Shown here: positions 1 through 13,147 of the stretch, piece by piece
Layout: the number at the start of each line of letters is the position of its first letter
Numbering within the stretch: the stretch's first letter is position 1
Assembly (NCBI RefSeq): GCF_000801105.2
Contig: NC_079515.1
Span: 25,133,407 to 25,197,406 of the forward strand
DNA: 64,000 nt
Direction: 5' to 3'
Source: Raphanus sativus
Lineage: Eukaryota > Streptophyta > Magnoliopsida > Brassicales > Brassicaceae
The notes under the pieces: model-generated
Database searches by the model: none
Seen by the model: the letters and a program-made list of their open reading frames with translations, nothing else
What the model was told of the DNA's origin: nothing
Translations under genes and position numbers: made by a program

Positions 1-106
1 TTTTGTTGCTTATTAGTTTGGTTAGTCTTTGAGATTTGTTTCTTCTGTTCTGTGTCTAGATTCGTCGACCGTAACAGGGGTACATTTGGGTTTGGTTTTT
101 AAGCAT

Positions 107-2327
107 ATGGACAGAATCAGTGAGTTGTCCGATGAACTGCTTCTTAAGATATTACTGTTGGTTCCGACCGAAGTTGCTGTCTCCACAAGCATTTTGTCCA
201 AACGGTGGGAGTATCTTTGGATGTGGTTGCCTAAACTTGAGTTCAGGGTTTACTCAGAGAGTGAATGCAGGAAACATGGCCGTCTTTTAGTACGTGCAAG
301 TGGAGCGGTCGAACAGGGTCCAAAATTTTAGAAGGTCCATAATTTAAGTAATAGTTATAATTTTATAAATTTAAAAGCATATATTTATAAAATATAATTA
401 AATTTATAAAATATAAGATTATCTATATTTGAATTTAATAATTTTCATAGTTATAACCAATAAATATAAATTACAATTCTTTATTTTGTTTCTATAACCA
501 ACTAAAAATGCAATAAATTAGGAAGTTATTAGTATTTCTGTCACTTATATATTTTGGAAAGTAAGAAATAGTTGTTGATGTGTGTTTAAATATTCAATTG
601 TAGTATAGAAAGTCAATATTTTAATTTGATTATGTTTAGGAAAAAAATATTAATAAGTGATTATAGATAGAGAGAAAAATATATATTTTTTTCACCGTTT
701 TTTAAGAAAAAAAATAGCAAACACAAAGCAAAAAAAAATCTAGTCTACAACTTTTGTAGACAAGAAAAAAGAGTGCCTTGTCTTTTTGTCTAACTAGTAT
801 CTAGATTTTGTTACTCTATTATATTTATAGATTATAATTTCTAATTTGGATATAATAAACGTAAAAAAAATTGAAAAACTAAAAGAATGGCTAGAAAAAT
901 GATCAAACTTAATGATTTGATCGATGATTTTGCATTAAAACCCAGAAAATAATGTTATTTAGATATAAAATAATTAAATTGATGTATTTATTTTATATTA
1001 TAATGATATTTTGTAAAAAAGTCTAAATTATTTTAGATTACTAAAAAATGTCTTTTTTGAACAGGGTCCGTATAAAGTTTGAGACGGCACTGGCAGGAGG
1101 CTACGGTGTTTTCTTGACAGAAATATGCCGTTATATAGAGCTCCAGTTATAGAAACCTTCCGTCTTGAATTATTTTGTTCATGTTTAAAACCTGAGAATA
1201 TCAACATGTGGGTTTTAAACGCAATTTCTCATTGCTTACGTGAGCTGGTTATCTTACATGACAACACTGATCCGGCTAAGTCAAACATTCTTCCGAGTAG
1301 CTTGTATATATCTGCAAATCTCTCGTGGTCTTGAAACTGGGTGGTGATATCCTCTTGGATGTTCCTCAAATGGTTTCTCTTCCTTCTCTCGAAACTTTGG
1401 AACTTCAAAGTGTGAGATTCTTCAGTGAAGAAACTCTTCAACGGCTTCTATCTAGTTGCCCAATTCTTGAAGATCTATTGGTGGATTTACGTGAGAATGA
1501 TACTAGGGGAAAGTTGACTGTTGCTGTTCCATCTTTGCAGAGTTTGTCACTCTATATACCCTGTGATCATGATATAGATGGGTATGTGATAGAAACTCCT
1601 GCTTTAAAGTATTTCAAACTTTGGGATCATAATACTAAGAGTCACTACTATTTGATTGAGCATATGCCTTACCTGATCGACGCACATTTAGATGTTAGGC
1701 TCCCTGATATCAAGAGCATTATTGGTTCAATCACATCTGTCAAGCGTCTTACAATATGTTCACCGGTAATTATGTTCCCTTTTTATCAACTCATTTTTAT
1801 GTAAATCATTTTGTTTTGTCAGTAATTTTTAATAATGTGTGCAGGCTATGCTTGAAGGTTTTGTTTTCTACCAGCTTGAACATCTGGAGGTATGTATTTG
1901 CAAAGAATATTCCTCCAATCAACTTGTCCGGCTGCTCGAATCTTCTTCTACCTTGCAAGGACTACACCTTTCGCTCATGGATGTAAGTTTGTTTGATAAT
2001 TTTCTTTTATGGTCTGATTCATTATCTGGTTTTTGATAAATTCTTTTGGTTGATCACAGGAACATGATGGTCCAGAAATGGTTTACTGGAATCAACCAAC
2101 TACTGTTCCTGAATGTTTGTTGTCGAGTCTGCAAACTCTCAGCTGGTCTTTTTACAAGAAAACAACAAGAGAGAGATATTGTGGTTTACATTCTGAAACA
2201 TGCTCTTCGCTTAAAGACTGCAACAATCGAGTCATCTCGATCGTCGGCTGTTCCAAAATTTGAGATGTTAAAGGAGTTGGCACGTTCTTCTAGAGCTTCG
2301 GCAGCATGCCAACTTATTTTTGATTGA
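107..2327 (+). pseudogene. F-box/LRR/FBD protein gene, disrupted
   Basis: The ATG at 107 opens an N-terminal F-box (starting [20 protein letters not shown]). Leucine-rich-repeat-like sequence follows, and the C-terminal FBD domain ends in CQLIFD at a stop at 2325-2327. Such proteins are substrate adaptors of SCF ubiquitin ligases. Three lesions are visible. A hAT element occupies 275-1092 within exon 1. The frame shifts by two bases near 1306-1312, in a TATATA run. A further frameshift lies at about 2160-2175. Two introns remain recognisable (about 1765-1844 and 1983-2059) with GT-AG ends. Across the hAT the host reading frame joins cleanly (codons for ECR, then RLRCFLDRN), so the insertion hit a working exon. 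The expansin gene downstream is convergent. I call it a pseudogene; a transcript may still be made. Confidence 0.85.
275..1092. mobile_element. Non-autonomous hAT element inside the F-box exon
   Basis: The ends are imperfect terminal inverted repeats: CATGGCCGTCT on the left, and CAGTGCCGTCT read inward from the right (9 of 11 match). They are flanked by an 8-bp duplication that has diverged slightly (gcaggaaa at 267-274, gcaggagg at 1093-1100). Eight bases is the hAT signature. The subterminal sequence gaacagggtcc occurs in direct orientation at both ends (311-321 and 1059-1069). The 818-bp interior is AT-rich and has no transposase reading frame, so mobilisation would have needed an enzyme in trans. 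Confidence 0.8.
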
Positions 2328-2860
2328 TTATCTGATCTTTAAAATTGGGTTTCTTCTTCAGTTCTTGTATTTGATCGGACTCGTTTTGTTTGTCTTCAAC
2401 TCCGAAACTTGTTTTCTACGGTAAATTTTATTTTCTGTATGCTGAGTGCTAAGTTATATTTTCACCTCTAAACTCTCACATTAAATAGTTATCACTAATT
2501 TTTATGTTATGTAACTTTATCTCGACTTTCGTCTACTGCAATGTTTATGATGATACTCAAAATTCCATATCCAATGACACAAGTAAACTGTGCTATTAAC
2601 TCTTTTTAAAATACAATTTATAAGTCAATATTGTAGCTGGAATTTCTCACATCGAAAAATGAAAACAGAACAAGTTTAATTAGTACTATAATGTAATTCG
2701 TCATTACAAGCAAACTTATATGTAACTTAAGCGCTGCGGGCTGTTTACATTTTTCTTCAACAGCCACTTCAGATCACAATATAGAAAACATAACAGAAAA
2801 TCAAAGTTATAGATCTCGAATTTGGTGGAGGAGCTTCTTCGATTTACTCACAAATTCACT
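2328..2860. other. Intergenic, convergent 3' ends
   Basis: This AT-rich spacer lies between the F-box pseudogene stop and the expansin stop. It should hold both 3' UTRs. I see no further gene or element. Confidence 0.5.
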
Positions 2861-4093
2861 TCAGACCCTGAAATTCTTTCCGACAAAGGTTTGTCCAAAC
2901 TGCCAGTTTGAAGGTACGATGTTCCATGAAGTCGAGGTTCTATGGTCACTAGCCGTGACACGGAAGGAAAGTGACTGACCAACGAGGACGGTATTAGACT
3001 GCCAGTTCTGTCCCCAGTTCCTAGTCAAACCCATCCAACCAGTCTTTGATCCTTTCACGCTCGTCCTGGCGATGTCTCCTGCTCCAGCCACGTTCGTGAT
3101 CAGCACCAAGTTGAAGTAACGGTGACCGTTGATCGTAAACCTTATCCCTCCACTCTTCCTGCATGCCACCCTATAGAAATATCCCACAGTTCTCGAGCTT
3201 AGCATTTTGAACCGTTACATTTTTAGATGTTCAATATAAGAAAAATCAAGCCAAGTTAACCTTAGTACTATTACAAATCAAATCTAACACTTGTAAGTGT
3301 ACATGTAAAATTGGTACTTGGCATAACGAGATGAAACATTGGATTATAACCACAAAAAATTAGTGGTTAATATAAGTATATTAGTCGGTTCTCAAGTTGG
3401 TAAAGAAAAATTTATATATCAATAATTTAGAAATTGTTTCAAGCTCCATAAATCTCATGGTGGGGCATGTGTAGGTGTAAAGTTTAAATACCTGCGGTAT
3501 GAGATAGGAACAATGCCGGCACGATACTCGGCGATCTTGAGAAAAACTGGCATGGCTAGGTCGAAATGCGCACGTGGCGGGTTGCACCAGCCACCATTGT
3601 CGCTAGGCTGAGCAAAGTTGGGAGGACAAAAGTTGGTTGCGGTTACGAAGACAGAAGGACTGCCTGAATGACACCATTTAGGATCATTGACACATTTGAT
3701 TTCAAAGCATGCCCCACAGGTTAAGCCACTGTTGAAAAGCGCCGTGCTCAGAGCCGCCGTGTTAGTGCCGTATCCTTGGCTATATAAATTCCCGTAACCG
3801 CATGCGCCACCTACAAGAGAGTAAAGCAAGAAAATAATTTATAAGAAAAAACAGAGTGCTCTGTTTTTAGAGAGTATGTATAATGAATGATTGATGAAGT
3901 GTGGTTTTTGATATGAATGTTTGAGGATAATGGGCTCACCCATGGTTCCTGAAGCGTCATCTCCACCGTAGAAAGTGGCGTGAGCGGTCTGCCAAGAGCC
4001 ACCGGAGTAGACGCCGGGGATCGCAGCCTTGGTAAGGCTCAAGAGGAGAAAGAGAGGGAAAATGGTAAGAAGAATAGATGGAATAATTGCCAT
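2861..4093 (-). CDS. EXPA16: Alpha-expansin (EXPA16-like)
   Basis: Three coding exons on the minus strand, 4093-3940, 3810-3492 and 3170-2861, give 260 residues, the normal family length; all junctions are GT-AG. A signal peptide covers about residues 1-23. Domain 1 is the six-barrel GH45-like domain with [17 protein letters not shown], the HFD motif and the alpha-expansin cysteines. Domain 2 is a cellulose-binding-like domain with WGQNWQS and a C-terminal [12 protein letters not shown]. Expansins are secreted and loosen cellulose-xyloglucan contacts at acid pH without hydrolysis. The subfamily is certain. The symbol EXPA16 rests on gene order next to the NOC2 gene and MIR172D. The gene looks intact. 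Confidence 0.93.
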
Positions 4094-4177
4094 TTTTTGT
4101 AGATGTTTGTATAGAAGAAGACTGTAGTCTAAAAGGCTGAGAGACTTGATGATGGTGGAAACATCACTTGTTGATAG

Positions 4178-4189
4178 CTATTTATATAC
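4178..4189 (-). promoter_or_regulatory. TATA box of the expansin gene
   Basis: On the minus strand a TATATAAATA sequence lies about 90 bp upstream of the expansin start codon at 4093, a normal distance for a plant core promoter. Confidence 0.6.
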
Positions 4190-4628
4190 GCGGAGAGAAA
4201 CTCCATAGTTAGAGAAAGAGAGATTATTGGCCGATATTAGTATTTTCTAGACATATGAATATTTAGAGGGTAGATTACAACGTGTGGTGAAAGACATGTT
4301 TGTAATCTTGTTTTTATTGCAATAATATGGGATCATGGAGTCTTTTATCCTCTTAGTCTTAGTTTAGGGATCTATTAGTAATACAATTTATTCTGAGAGC
4401 AACTTCAAATTAAAGAGAAAATTGCCAAATTTCAAAAGAAGTACACGAAAGATCTATTGCTAATTTTAATATACTCATAAACAAGCCACTCATGCGATAT
4501 AAATTAGCAAACAATTGGTATGTTTTGAAAGCACAGATGGTGATATTGTTATGTCAAGTTAATAGCAGAACGGTGGAATAGGTGAAATGATATAGTAGAG
4601 AAAACATCAACGTTAAAAAAGTTTATAA

Positions 4629-5369
4629 GGGCATCTCCAACCGTACTTCATTTTCTACTCCAAACATCATTTTGGAGTAAAATCCTCTCCAATCCCACTC
4701 CATTTCCAACTCCAAAATGGAGTAATGGCTAGGGTTACTCCATTTATGGAGTAATCTTACACATTACTCCATTTTGGAGTTGAATTTTTTTTATTTATGA
4801 AATGGTCCTCTAAATCTTTAATGTTCTTATTTCTTACTTAAATAATATTTTAAAATGATACAACAACATGAAAAATAAGTTATTTCATTATTTAATAATT
4901 TGACATAAGATGCATAACATAATTAAATAACAAAAATAATATAAAATGAAAATAACATAAAATAAGTGATTTAAATGTCTGATTTCAAAAAAAAAATACT
5001 CGATTTAGGAATATCAAAGATAAAGAAACTCATTTTTTCATTACGAAATGCATTAATCGACCATTTGTGGGAAAATATTATAATGCTTATTATTGAACCA
5101 ACTTATACATTATGTTTTATTGTATTTTTATGATTTTTGTACCTTTTAATAATAAATGTTTAATTTAAATAAATTATATTTTAAATTATTTTTGCAAACA
5201 TAAAATAGTTGGGGTTAATTAGTAAACTTTTATAAGTATAAAATATTATTAACAATTATTAACTATATTTAGAATAAAAAATGGAGTAATACATTGAAGT
5301 AAAACATCACTCCATTTTGGAGTTACACCATTTTGGAGTAAAATTTGGAATAATACATTGGAGATGCTC
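4629..5369. mobile_element. MITE with GGGCATCTCC ends, TAA target duplication
   Basis: The left end GGGCATCTCCAAC matches GAGCATCTCCAAT read inward from the right end. TAA flanks both sides (4626-4628 and 5370-5372). Subterminal ctccattttggagt palindromes recur at both ends. The 741-bp AT-rich body is non-coding. TAA duplication and this terminus fit a PIF/Harbinger-type MITE. Confidence 0.75.
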
Positions 5370-5372
5370 TAA

Positions 5373-7963
5373 GCAATTACGAAAAGGATACGTTCGTAGA
5401 TTAACATCGCTTTATATATGTTTTCTAACTGGATTTCTGTATTGTGCATTATATATTATCAAAAAATTACAGCACACAACATATAGTAAATGGTACGAAT
5501 CACTGCTAAAATATCATATAAAGTGATTTGATTTGTATGGAATAACTTCTTTTTTTTTATGAGAAAGATATGGAATCACAATTTCAACGTTAGAACATTG
5601 CCAATATGATATATTATTAAAATTTATTAAACCAAAAACGTTGTTACAACGAATGCAACTGTACTTCTAATATGTTTTTGATCAAAGTCTGATGTATACG
5701 AAAGTTTTTTTTTTCTGAGGAATGACATTCATACTGTCCGAAAGTTTCAATGGTGTTTTTACGCTTTTTGACTAAGTTTCAATGGTGTTTTTGCTTCTTT
5801 TAAGTCTTGTTTAATTTAAGAGAAAAACAATTCTTAATTTTTCTTAATTAAAAATTAAAAAAACGGTTTTTATATTAGGTTAAGAACTCTACTCTAAAAC
5901 TCTACAATAAACATGACTTTAATTTAAAAATTAGTTTACAAAAAAAAATTAAAAGTTGTGCACAAAAAAAAATAAGTTGTTTTGTTAAAGAACAGCAAGT
6001 TAGATCTGTCTTATTTTCAAAAAAAAAAAAAAAAAAAGTTAGATCTGTCTTCGTATTTATGATATGCTATTTATCATGATAATAGTTTGTAAAATTAAAA
6101 GAAAATAACTCGATTTACATACAAGTTGTTGGTTATATAAAAGTTTTTATTAAAAAAAAAAGTTGTTGGTTATATAGACGTACAGCTTACGGCGTACTAA
6201 ATTATCAATGTTATTAATTTGGAAAGTAGTAAACATAAATATTTATTCAGTCATCCATGCATATATTTTCCTAGAACTTTGGAATTTTTATATGAGCACC
6301 CAAAAAAAATTAAAGTCAACCACACATTATATGATGGAAGTCTAGTGAAAATCATTATCACTTCAAGTTTTGTTATTATTAGGAATGTCATAAATGTAAA
6401 TGTTTATACATCAATGGCACAGATGATTATTAAAATGTATAATGTCCGTGTACTATTCATTGATTTGCTTTCATAATGAGAAGAAAAAATAGTTGGGAAA
6501 ATACAAGAAAGTGAAGCATGAGATGAAAATAAAGAACAAAAGAGAAAACAGTTAGGAGCGGTGAGGGTGGAAGAACATTAAGGATTGGTGATGACAAGGC
6601 ATAAGCACCAACCGGATCTTGTTGTAGCTGCCAAGTCACGCGCCAGCAAAATATACATACATGCATACGTGTTATGTTAATTAATTAACCAAAGTTTATA
6701 GATTCTCGTGGAGGTAGATTTCCTCTTGTAGCTGCCAAGTCACACGCCAGCAAAAATAAACATACATGCATACGTGTTATGTTAATTAATTAGTCAAAGT
6801 TTATAGAATCTCGTGGATGTAGATTTCCTTTTTTGAGGTAGATATGATATTGCGAGACTACTGTATTTCATAAGTCATGTTTAGTTTAGATTAAAAGAAA
6901 CGTAACTAAGATCAATTCTACATAATAAAGAAGAATAGTGTACAATTGGAGTCTTGGACTTGGTTACGTGTATATTTTTCCAGAATGCACATGAACGCTT
7001 AAGGAGCTGCTTTATCATGAGAACACATATGACATACCCACTTGCATGTGAATTTATTAGCTACCTCTCCTCTCATGATAATTTCACCTCTTTTCATTTA
7101 TTTTCGTTCCAATGCAACAAATCTTATTACTCTCTCTTTGTTGTATATATGTTTTCTTTTTCCTTCACAATTGATCTAACATGATTACCAAAAAAAAACT
7201 CTCAAATTTCACTCCCAAAATAAAATCACATTACTACAGAAAATATTGTGTAGCTTTAATTCGACTATTTTATATAACATAATATTATTTGTGTTTGTTT
7301 GGATCTAAAATAATATACGATCCATGATATCCTGCTTTACGCCTGCCCGTGTGTATTAAATGTTGTCACAGTGTATGGAAGTTACATTAATGTGAAAAAC
7401 AAAGTATGTCAAAGCAAACAACAGATATACTAAAAACAGGTCTGATGCACTGATCCAAAGGACAGGCCTTGTACGATATATCGTACGAATCCGTATATCA
7501 TCTGGCAATGAAAACACGTTGCGCTCTAGAGGCGTTTGATTGAACATGATAGGCTGCTGCACCTGATAACTCGGATACATGATACATCTCAACATACGTC
7601 TCTGTACTATAATTTATAATTTTCTGTTCACGTTACGTAAAAATAGCATCTTGATTTTTTTTTTTGTTTATCAGCTATCCATATTACTAGATCAGGTTCT
7701 GATCACCCGTTTGATGAAAAAAAAATACTAGATCAAGTTCTGATCAGTGATATTTGTCAGAAGAGCACTTCCGTCTGACCATCTTTTGTTATGTTTTTTT
7801 TTGATAACAAATACTAGCTTATGTTGCTAATAAGTCCGTCCAAATATTTCTGTTCATGGGATGGGGAGATATGAAACAGGCTCAAAATGTGCCTTTTTGA
7901 ATATACAAAAAATGTGCCTTTAAAGGAATCATTAGACGATTTACATTAAACATGATACATTCT
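5373..7963. other. AT-rich intergenic region with a 104-bp tandem duplication
   Basis: No gene is supported here; the small reading frames are low-complexity. The only clear structure is the duplication at 6622-6830, listed separately. A short repeat around tactagatca also occurs twice near 7687 and 7727. Confidence 0.5.
6622..6830. repeat. Two-copy tandem duplication, 104-bp period
   Basis: The sequence beginning ttgtagctgccaagtcac at 6622 is repeated at 6726 with a handful of substitutions through the segment ending near gtagatttcct. Both copies contain a catacatgcatacgtg stretch and ttaattaatt. No function is evident. Confidence 0.8.
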
Positions 7964-8556
7964 TGTTAGGTTTAGCTTTTCGATTCAGTAAACGATTTGA
8001 GATCTTATCGATGCTGTTGTTGTTTGATTTGCAGGTAAACGAGTAAAGAAAAAACGTAAACGCAATCAACACACAAGATTTGTTAACCCGGACTTCGTTT
8101 CCTACTGTCCGGGGAGAGATCGGAGCTCTCAACTGATCACTATAAGCGTTTGAATCAAGTACAAAGTCTCGGTATCTTTCAACACAAGTAAAACGGATCA
8201 CACCGAGTTCTATGTGCAAAGACTACCTCTGAAATACACCACTGGTAATCAGATTCTCCGTTGGATAGATCGCGATCAGCTCTCCACCGTCTCCGTCGCG
8301 ATCGTCTCCGAGATAAGACTCTTCTCCTCTTGATTCTCTTTGCTCTGATCTGTAACTAACTCTGTTACACTCGCTTGCCACTTGACTTGTGATGATGATG
8401 AAGCTGATATAGCTTCATTAATCAATACCTCGTCGTTTTGACTAATAGGCCGGCTGCTTGCTTTTCAGGTGACGACGTGAAGCCCACATCAATTACCCGA
8501 AACCCATATGAAGCCCACTTCCGTTTTAGATCAGCTGGATGCGACAAACATTCACA
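7964..8556 (-). repeat. 3' LTR of the copia element
   Basis: 593-bp LTR starting tgttaggttt and ending aacattcaca on the plus strand. It pairs with 13148-13740. Confidence 0.95.
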
Positions 8557-8963
8557 AACTCCACCTTGTCGATCTGCTGTCTGAAACCCTAGATCCCCCT
8601 TAGGCGAAACCAGAGACCTCTCAACCTGTCGTGAACTCCACCCAACCTTACCAATCGTAAACTCTCCTGACGAAACCTTCATCACATCTCGATCCAATCT
8701 CTCTCTTCAGTTTCAATCTCAACCGATCGAACTTCTCAGCTTTACCGCCGCCGATAAACAAGTGTAGATCCTTCACCGATCTGCAGTTGTCTTCTCACTC
8801 TTCAAGCAGGGTAAACTCCTTTTCTCTTTGTTTTTTCTTCAATCGTATTTTACCATACGATTTAGCTTTTGTCGACTTATTATCCCAGAAACTAACCCGT
8901 TTCCTTTCTTTGATTGCGAGGTAACCAAATCGACAAGGTTACTGCAATCTCCACCTCATCCAA

Positions 8964-11900
8964 TCAGGCGAGGACTTTGGCCAGCTCCAGACACTTCTGA
9001 AACGCCGGACCAGGTAAACACTTCGTTAGGAAGTCAGCTGCATTTAGAGTAGTATGGACCTTGATTAGGTTAACGGAACCCTCGTGAACCTTATCTCTGA
9101 TGAAATGGTATTTAGTATCCATGTGCTTAGTCCTGCCATGGTGAACTGCATTCTTAGCTAGGCATATTGCACTTTGCGCATCACAATATAATTTGTAGCT
9201 CTTGAAACTGAACCCCAATTCATCACAAATCATCATTAACCATTTACCCTCCTTCGCTGCTTCAGTGAGAGCCATATACTCAGCTTATGTGGTTGATAAT
9301 GCAACTACAGACTGCAGTGTGGCTCGCCAACTGATAGTGTTCCCACCAACTTGAAAAAGATAAGCTGAAACCGATCTCCTCCGATCCAAATCTGAATTGT
9401 AATCTGAATCACTGTAACCAACAATCTCGAACACTTTTTGCTTAGTGAACGTTAGACAAATATCCAATGCTCCTGTTAAGTACTTGAAAACCCATCTGAC
9501 AGCATCCCAGTGAGCTCTTCCTGGTTGAGACATGTATCTGCTGATCAGACAAATAGCAAATCCCAAATCAGGTCTAGAGCCAATCATTGCATACATTAGG
9601 CTTCCAACCGCACTAGCATAGGGTATCTTATCCATGTAGTCAGCTTCTTCCACGATCTCTTTATCAGATAACTTTCTCAACTTGTGTTGCGAGCTAACCG
9701 GTGTCACAACTGGTTTAGCTCCTTCCATGTTAAAATTCTTCAATACTTGTCTCAAGTATTTCTCCTGTGAAAGCTTTAGAATCCCTTTCTTCCTGTCACG
9801 TATGATGTCCATCCCCAAGATACGAGTAGCTTTGCCTAAATCTTTCATTTCAAACTCTGAACTTAGACTTTCCTTCAACTTCTGAATTCTCCTCATATCT
9901 TTAGATGCAATCAGCATGTCATCCACGTAGAGCAGTAAGAAAACTTTATCCTCCAAAGTCTTTCCCTTAAAATACACGCATGGATCATGAACACTCTGAT
10001 TGTACCCCTGTCTCTTCATGAACTCATCAAACCTTTGGTTCCATTGTCGAGGAGACTGTTTCAATCCGTACAATGACCTCTTAAGTAAACACACTTTAGA
10101 CTCGTCTCCCTTCTCAATAAACCCCTCTGGTTGACTCATATAGATTTCCTCATCCAGAGTTCCATGTAGAAATGCAGTCTTCACATCTAGTTGTTCTAGT
10201 TCCATGTCGTAGTTAACCACCACTGATAGCATGAGCCGAATAGTCACATGTTTTACAACTGGAGAGAAGATTTCGTTGTAGTCAATACCCTCGATCTGAG
10301 TAAACCCTTTTGCAACCAATCGAGCTTTAAACCTTGGAGGTTCAACTCCAGGAATCCCTCGTTTATACTTGAAAATCCATTTACAACCCACAATCTTCTT
10401 CTTTCCTGGTTTGTTAACCACTAGCCAAGTCTTGTTCTTTGCTAAAGAATCAATCTCTTCCTTCATAGCTAGCTTCCAGTACTTCCAATACTTGCTTCTT
10501 TTAGCTTCAGCCACAGTCTTAGGTTCATCTATCTCAATATCCTGAGCACACAGCAACGCATACGCAACCACATAATCTCCTCCTTCCTCATACATTGATG
10601 GCTTCTTAATATTCCTCTTAGCTCGGTCTCTGGCCAACACATAATCACTCAAGCTTTCTGATGACGTTTCTGCCTCTCCCTGTTCAACTGAATCAGACTC
10701 TGAGCTGTCTGTATCTTCTACCTCTGAGCTAGACGAATCATTCACTTCCTCTGATGTAACTCCACCTGATTCTGTATCCTCAAATGTTTTATCAAAGTTG
10801 AATGACACTCTTTTACCCTTCTTGTCTTGTTTAGAAACCTTAGGAACTGACTCCACCTTATCCTTGAACACTTTGTCTTCATTGAATGTCACATTTCGGC
10901 TGACAGTACACTTCCCATCATCTGGTAACCAAACTCGATAACCCTTAACTCCCTGAGGGTATCCAACAAAATAACCCTTCGTAGCTCTAGGACTCATCTT
11001 GTCTTGAACAGTATGCACAAACGCTTCACACCCAAACCTCTTGAGATGCTTAAGTGTCACCTTCCTACCCGACCAAACCTCTTCAGGAATTTTAAAATCC
11101 AATGACGACGTAGGAGAATGATTAATCAGATACACTGCCGTAGATGCTGTCTCACACCAAAACTGTTTCCCAAAACCTGTTTCAGCCAACATGCTTCGCA
11201 CCTTATTCATAATCGTTCTGTTCATCCTTTCTGCCACTCCGTTCTGCTGCGGTGTGTAGGAACAAGTAGTGTGTCTCTTAATACCTGAGCTCTTGCATAA
11301 CCCATCAAACGCTTTGTTACAGAACTCCAAACCATTGTCTGTCCTCAGACACTTAATACGTTTCCCTGTTTGGTTCTCAACAAGCTGTTTCCACTCTTTA
11401 AAATTCTGAAATGCTTCATCCTTAGTTCTTAAGAACTGAATCCAAACTTTCCTTGAATAATCGTCAATAAACGTGATGAAGTATTTGCATCCTGCAAGAC
11501 TCTCTTCGACACCTGGTGATCCCCACAAGTCAGAATGAATGTACTCTAATGGTCCTTTAGAAACGTGCTTCCCTTCTTGAAAACTTTGCTTCTGAGCTTT
11601 CCCTAAGACACATTCCTCACAGAAGTCGAGTGTGTGAACCTCTTTACCATCAAGATATCCTCCTTTTACCAGCTCATTCATACACTTAAGTCCCATGTGA
11701 CCTAACCGTGAATGCCACATCTTTGTAGTATCGATCTCAGGTCTAGCAACTGCGACTGTTCCCTTCTGAACACTCCCATTCAAGAAATACAAACCTTCCT
11801 TGTAGGTTCCAGTAATCACACGTTTTCCATTTCTAGAAAAAGTAATATTGAAACCAGATCCCTCATAACTGCACCCACTCTTCTCAAGCTGCCCAAATGA

Positions 11901-13058
11901 AATCAGATTTCTTCCCATTGTAGGCATATAGCGCACGTTAGTTAAGATCACTTCACTATCATCTGGATTCACTATCTTCATCTTCCCAATACCAGTCACT
12001 TCACTATAAGTGTTGTTCCCCATCAGCACTTTCCCTCCATTCACTTCTTCAAAGTCAAACAGAACCTCTTTGTCTGGAGTGATGTGAAACGTACAACCTG
12101 AATCCAGAACCCACTGATCACGAGTGTCATGTACACTTGCTGTCAAGATCATTGGTTGTTGCCTCTGCGCAACATTGGCATTCTGCTGTTTGTTTCCATC
12201 TTTTCTCTCTGGACAGTCTCGCTTGAAATGACCCTCACGACCACAAACCCAACACTCTCTTGGTTTTGCTGGAGTCTGTGACCTTGAGTTTTTCTTGTAT
12301 CCACCTTCTCTGCTCTTACTTCTTCCTCTCCCTTTCTTTCCATTTTGACGCTTCTCCCCGTTTGCATTAGATGCAATCAGTCCCTCAGCAGTTGAGCTTG
12401 ACTTTCCTACAAGTCCCTTCTCTCTTAACTCAGCTTCCTTAGAGTAGGCTGATGTCGTGACTTCCTTCAAGGTCAGCGTCTCCTTACTGTTACCATACTT
12501 CAAAGTATGAACAAGGGAGTCGTATTGAGGAGGCAAGCTTGACAGCACTTGAATAGCCTGATCTTCATCAGAAACCATAATGTTAAGACTTGCCAAATCA
12601 TCTACCAACTTCAAGAATCCATCTAGATTTTCCTCAATAGACTTCTGCTCAGACATCTTGAAACTTGCAAAACTCTGCTTCAGATAGATTCTATTCGGCA
12701 ACGTCTTAGTTTGATAGTCAGCTTCAAGTGCTCTCCAAACTCCCATTGCAGTCTGTTCTTTCATCACCTTCCTCAACACAATATTAGTAAGACTCGCACA
12801 GATTAGATTTCTTGCTCTAGTATCTTTTTCTTTGGCTTTAGGATCAGGATCCTCTTCTTTAGCTTGCAACTTAGAATCTGCATCATCTTTCTCAGATGAT
12901 CCTTCTCCTGATTCAACCTGCATCACTTTACCGAGTCCCTGCAATTCAAGTTGCATAATCATCTTGAACTTCCACATCCCAAAGTCACCTTTCCCATCGA
13001 ACTTCTCCATCTCAAACTTCGTAACTGCCTCCATCGTAACCGAGCTTGCAAACCACAC
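8964..13058 (-). pseudogene. copia gag-pol polyprotein with one in-frame stop
   Basis: The frame opens at 13058; a likelier start is the methionine of MEAVTKFEMEKF at 13034. Domains in order: a gag region; a zinc knuckle CWVCGREGHFKRDC at about residues 269-282; aspartic protease with D-S-G at about 319-321; integrase with its HHCC zinc motif, D,D,E core and YTPQQNGVAERMN; reverse transcriptase with LLYVDDMLIA; and RNase H. A TAA at 9285-9287 sits where relatives read LSTTEAEYMA, so one G-to-T change would create it. The same frame then continues to 8964. Without that stop the polyprotein would be about 1,360 residues. The stop truncates RNase H, so this copy probably needs help to move. Confidence 0.92.
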
Positions 13059-13133
13059 AGATCAACCGAAACTTAGGATCGATCAGCGCCCTGGATCACG
13101 ATCACTCGCGATCACTCCCTGCACTATAACCGT

Positions 13134-13145
13134 GCTCTGATACCA
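13134..13145 (-). other. Primer-binding site of the copia element
   Basis: On the minus strand TGGTATCAGAGC lies two bases inside the 5' LTR. It is complementary to the 3' end of initiator-methionine tRNA, the usual copia primer. Confidence 0.9.
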
Positions 13146-13147
13146 CT

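Noticed and set aside
322..1069. Mutator-type insertion with an 11-bp target duplication (gaacagggtcc)
   Set aside because: The host frame is restored only if 275-1092 is removed. The 11-bp repeats lie inside hAT-type ends with an 8-bp duplication, so they are subterminal repeats of the element.
7941..8697. Small reading frames in the left copia LTR and adjoining region (also 13083-13403)
   Set aside because: The same frame occurs in both LTRs and has no coding character beyond the repeat.
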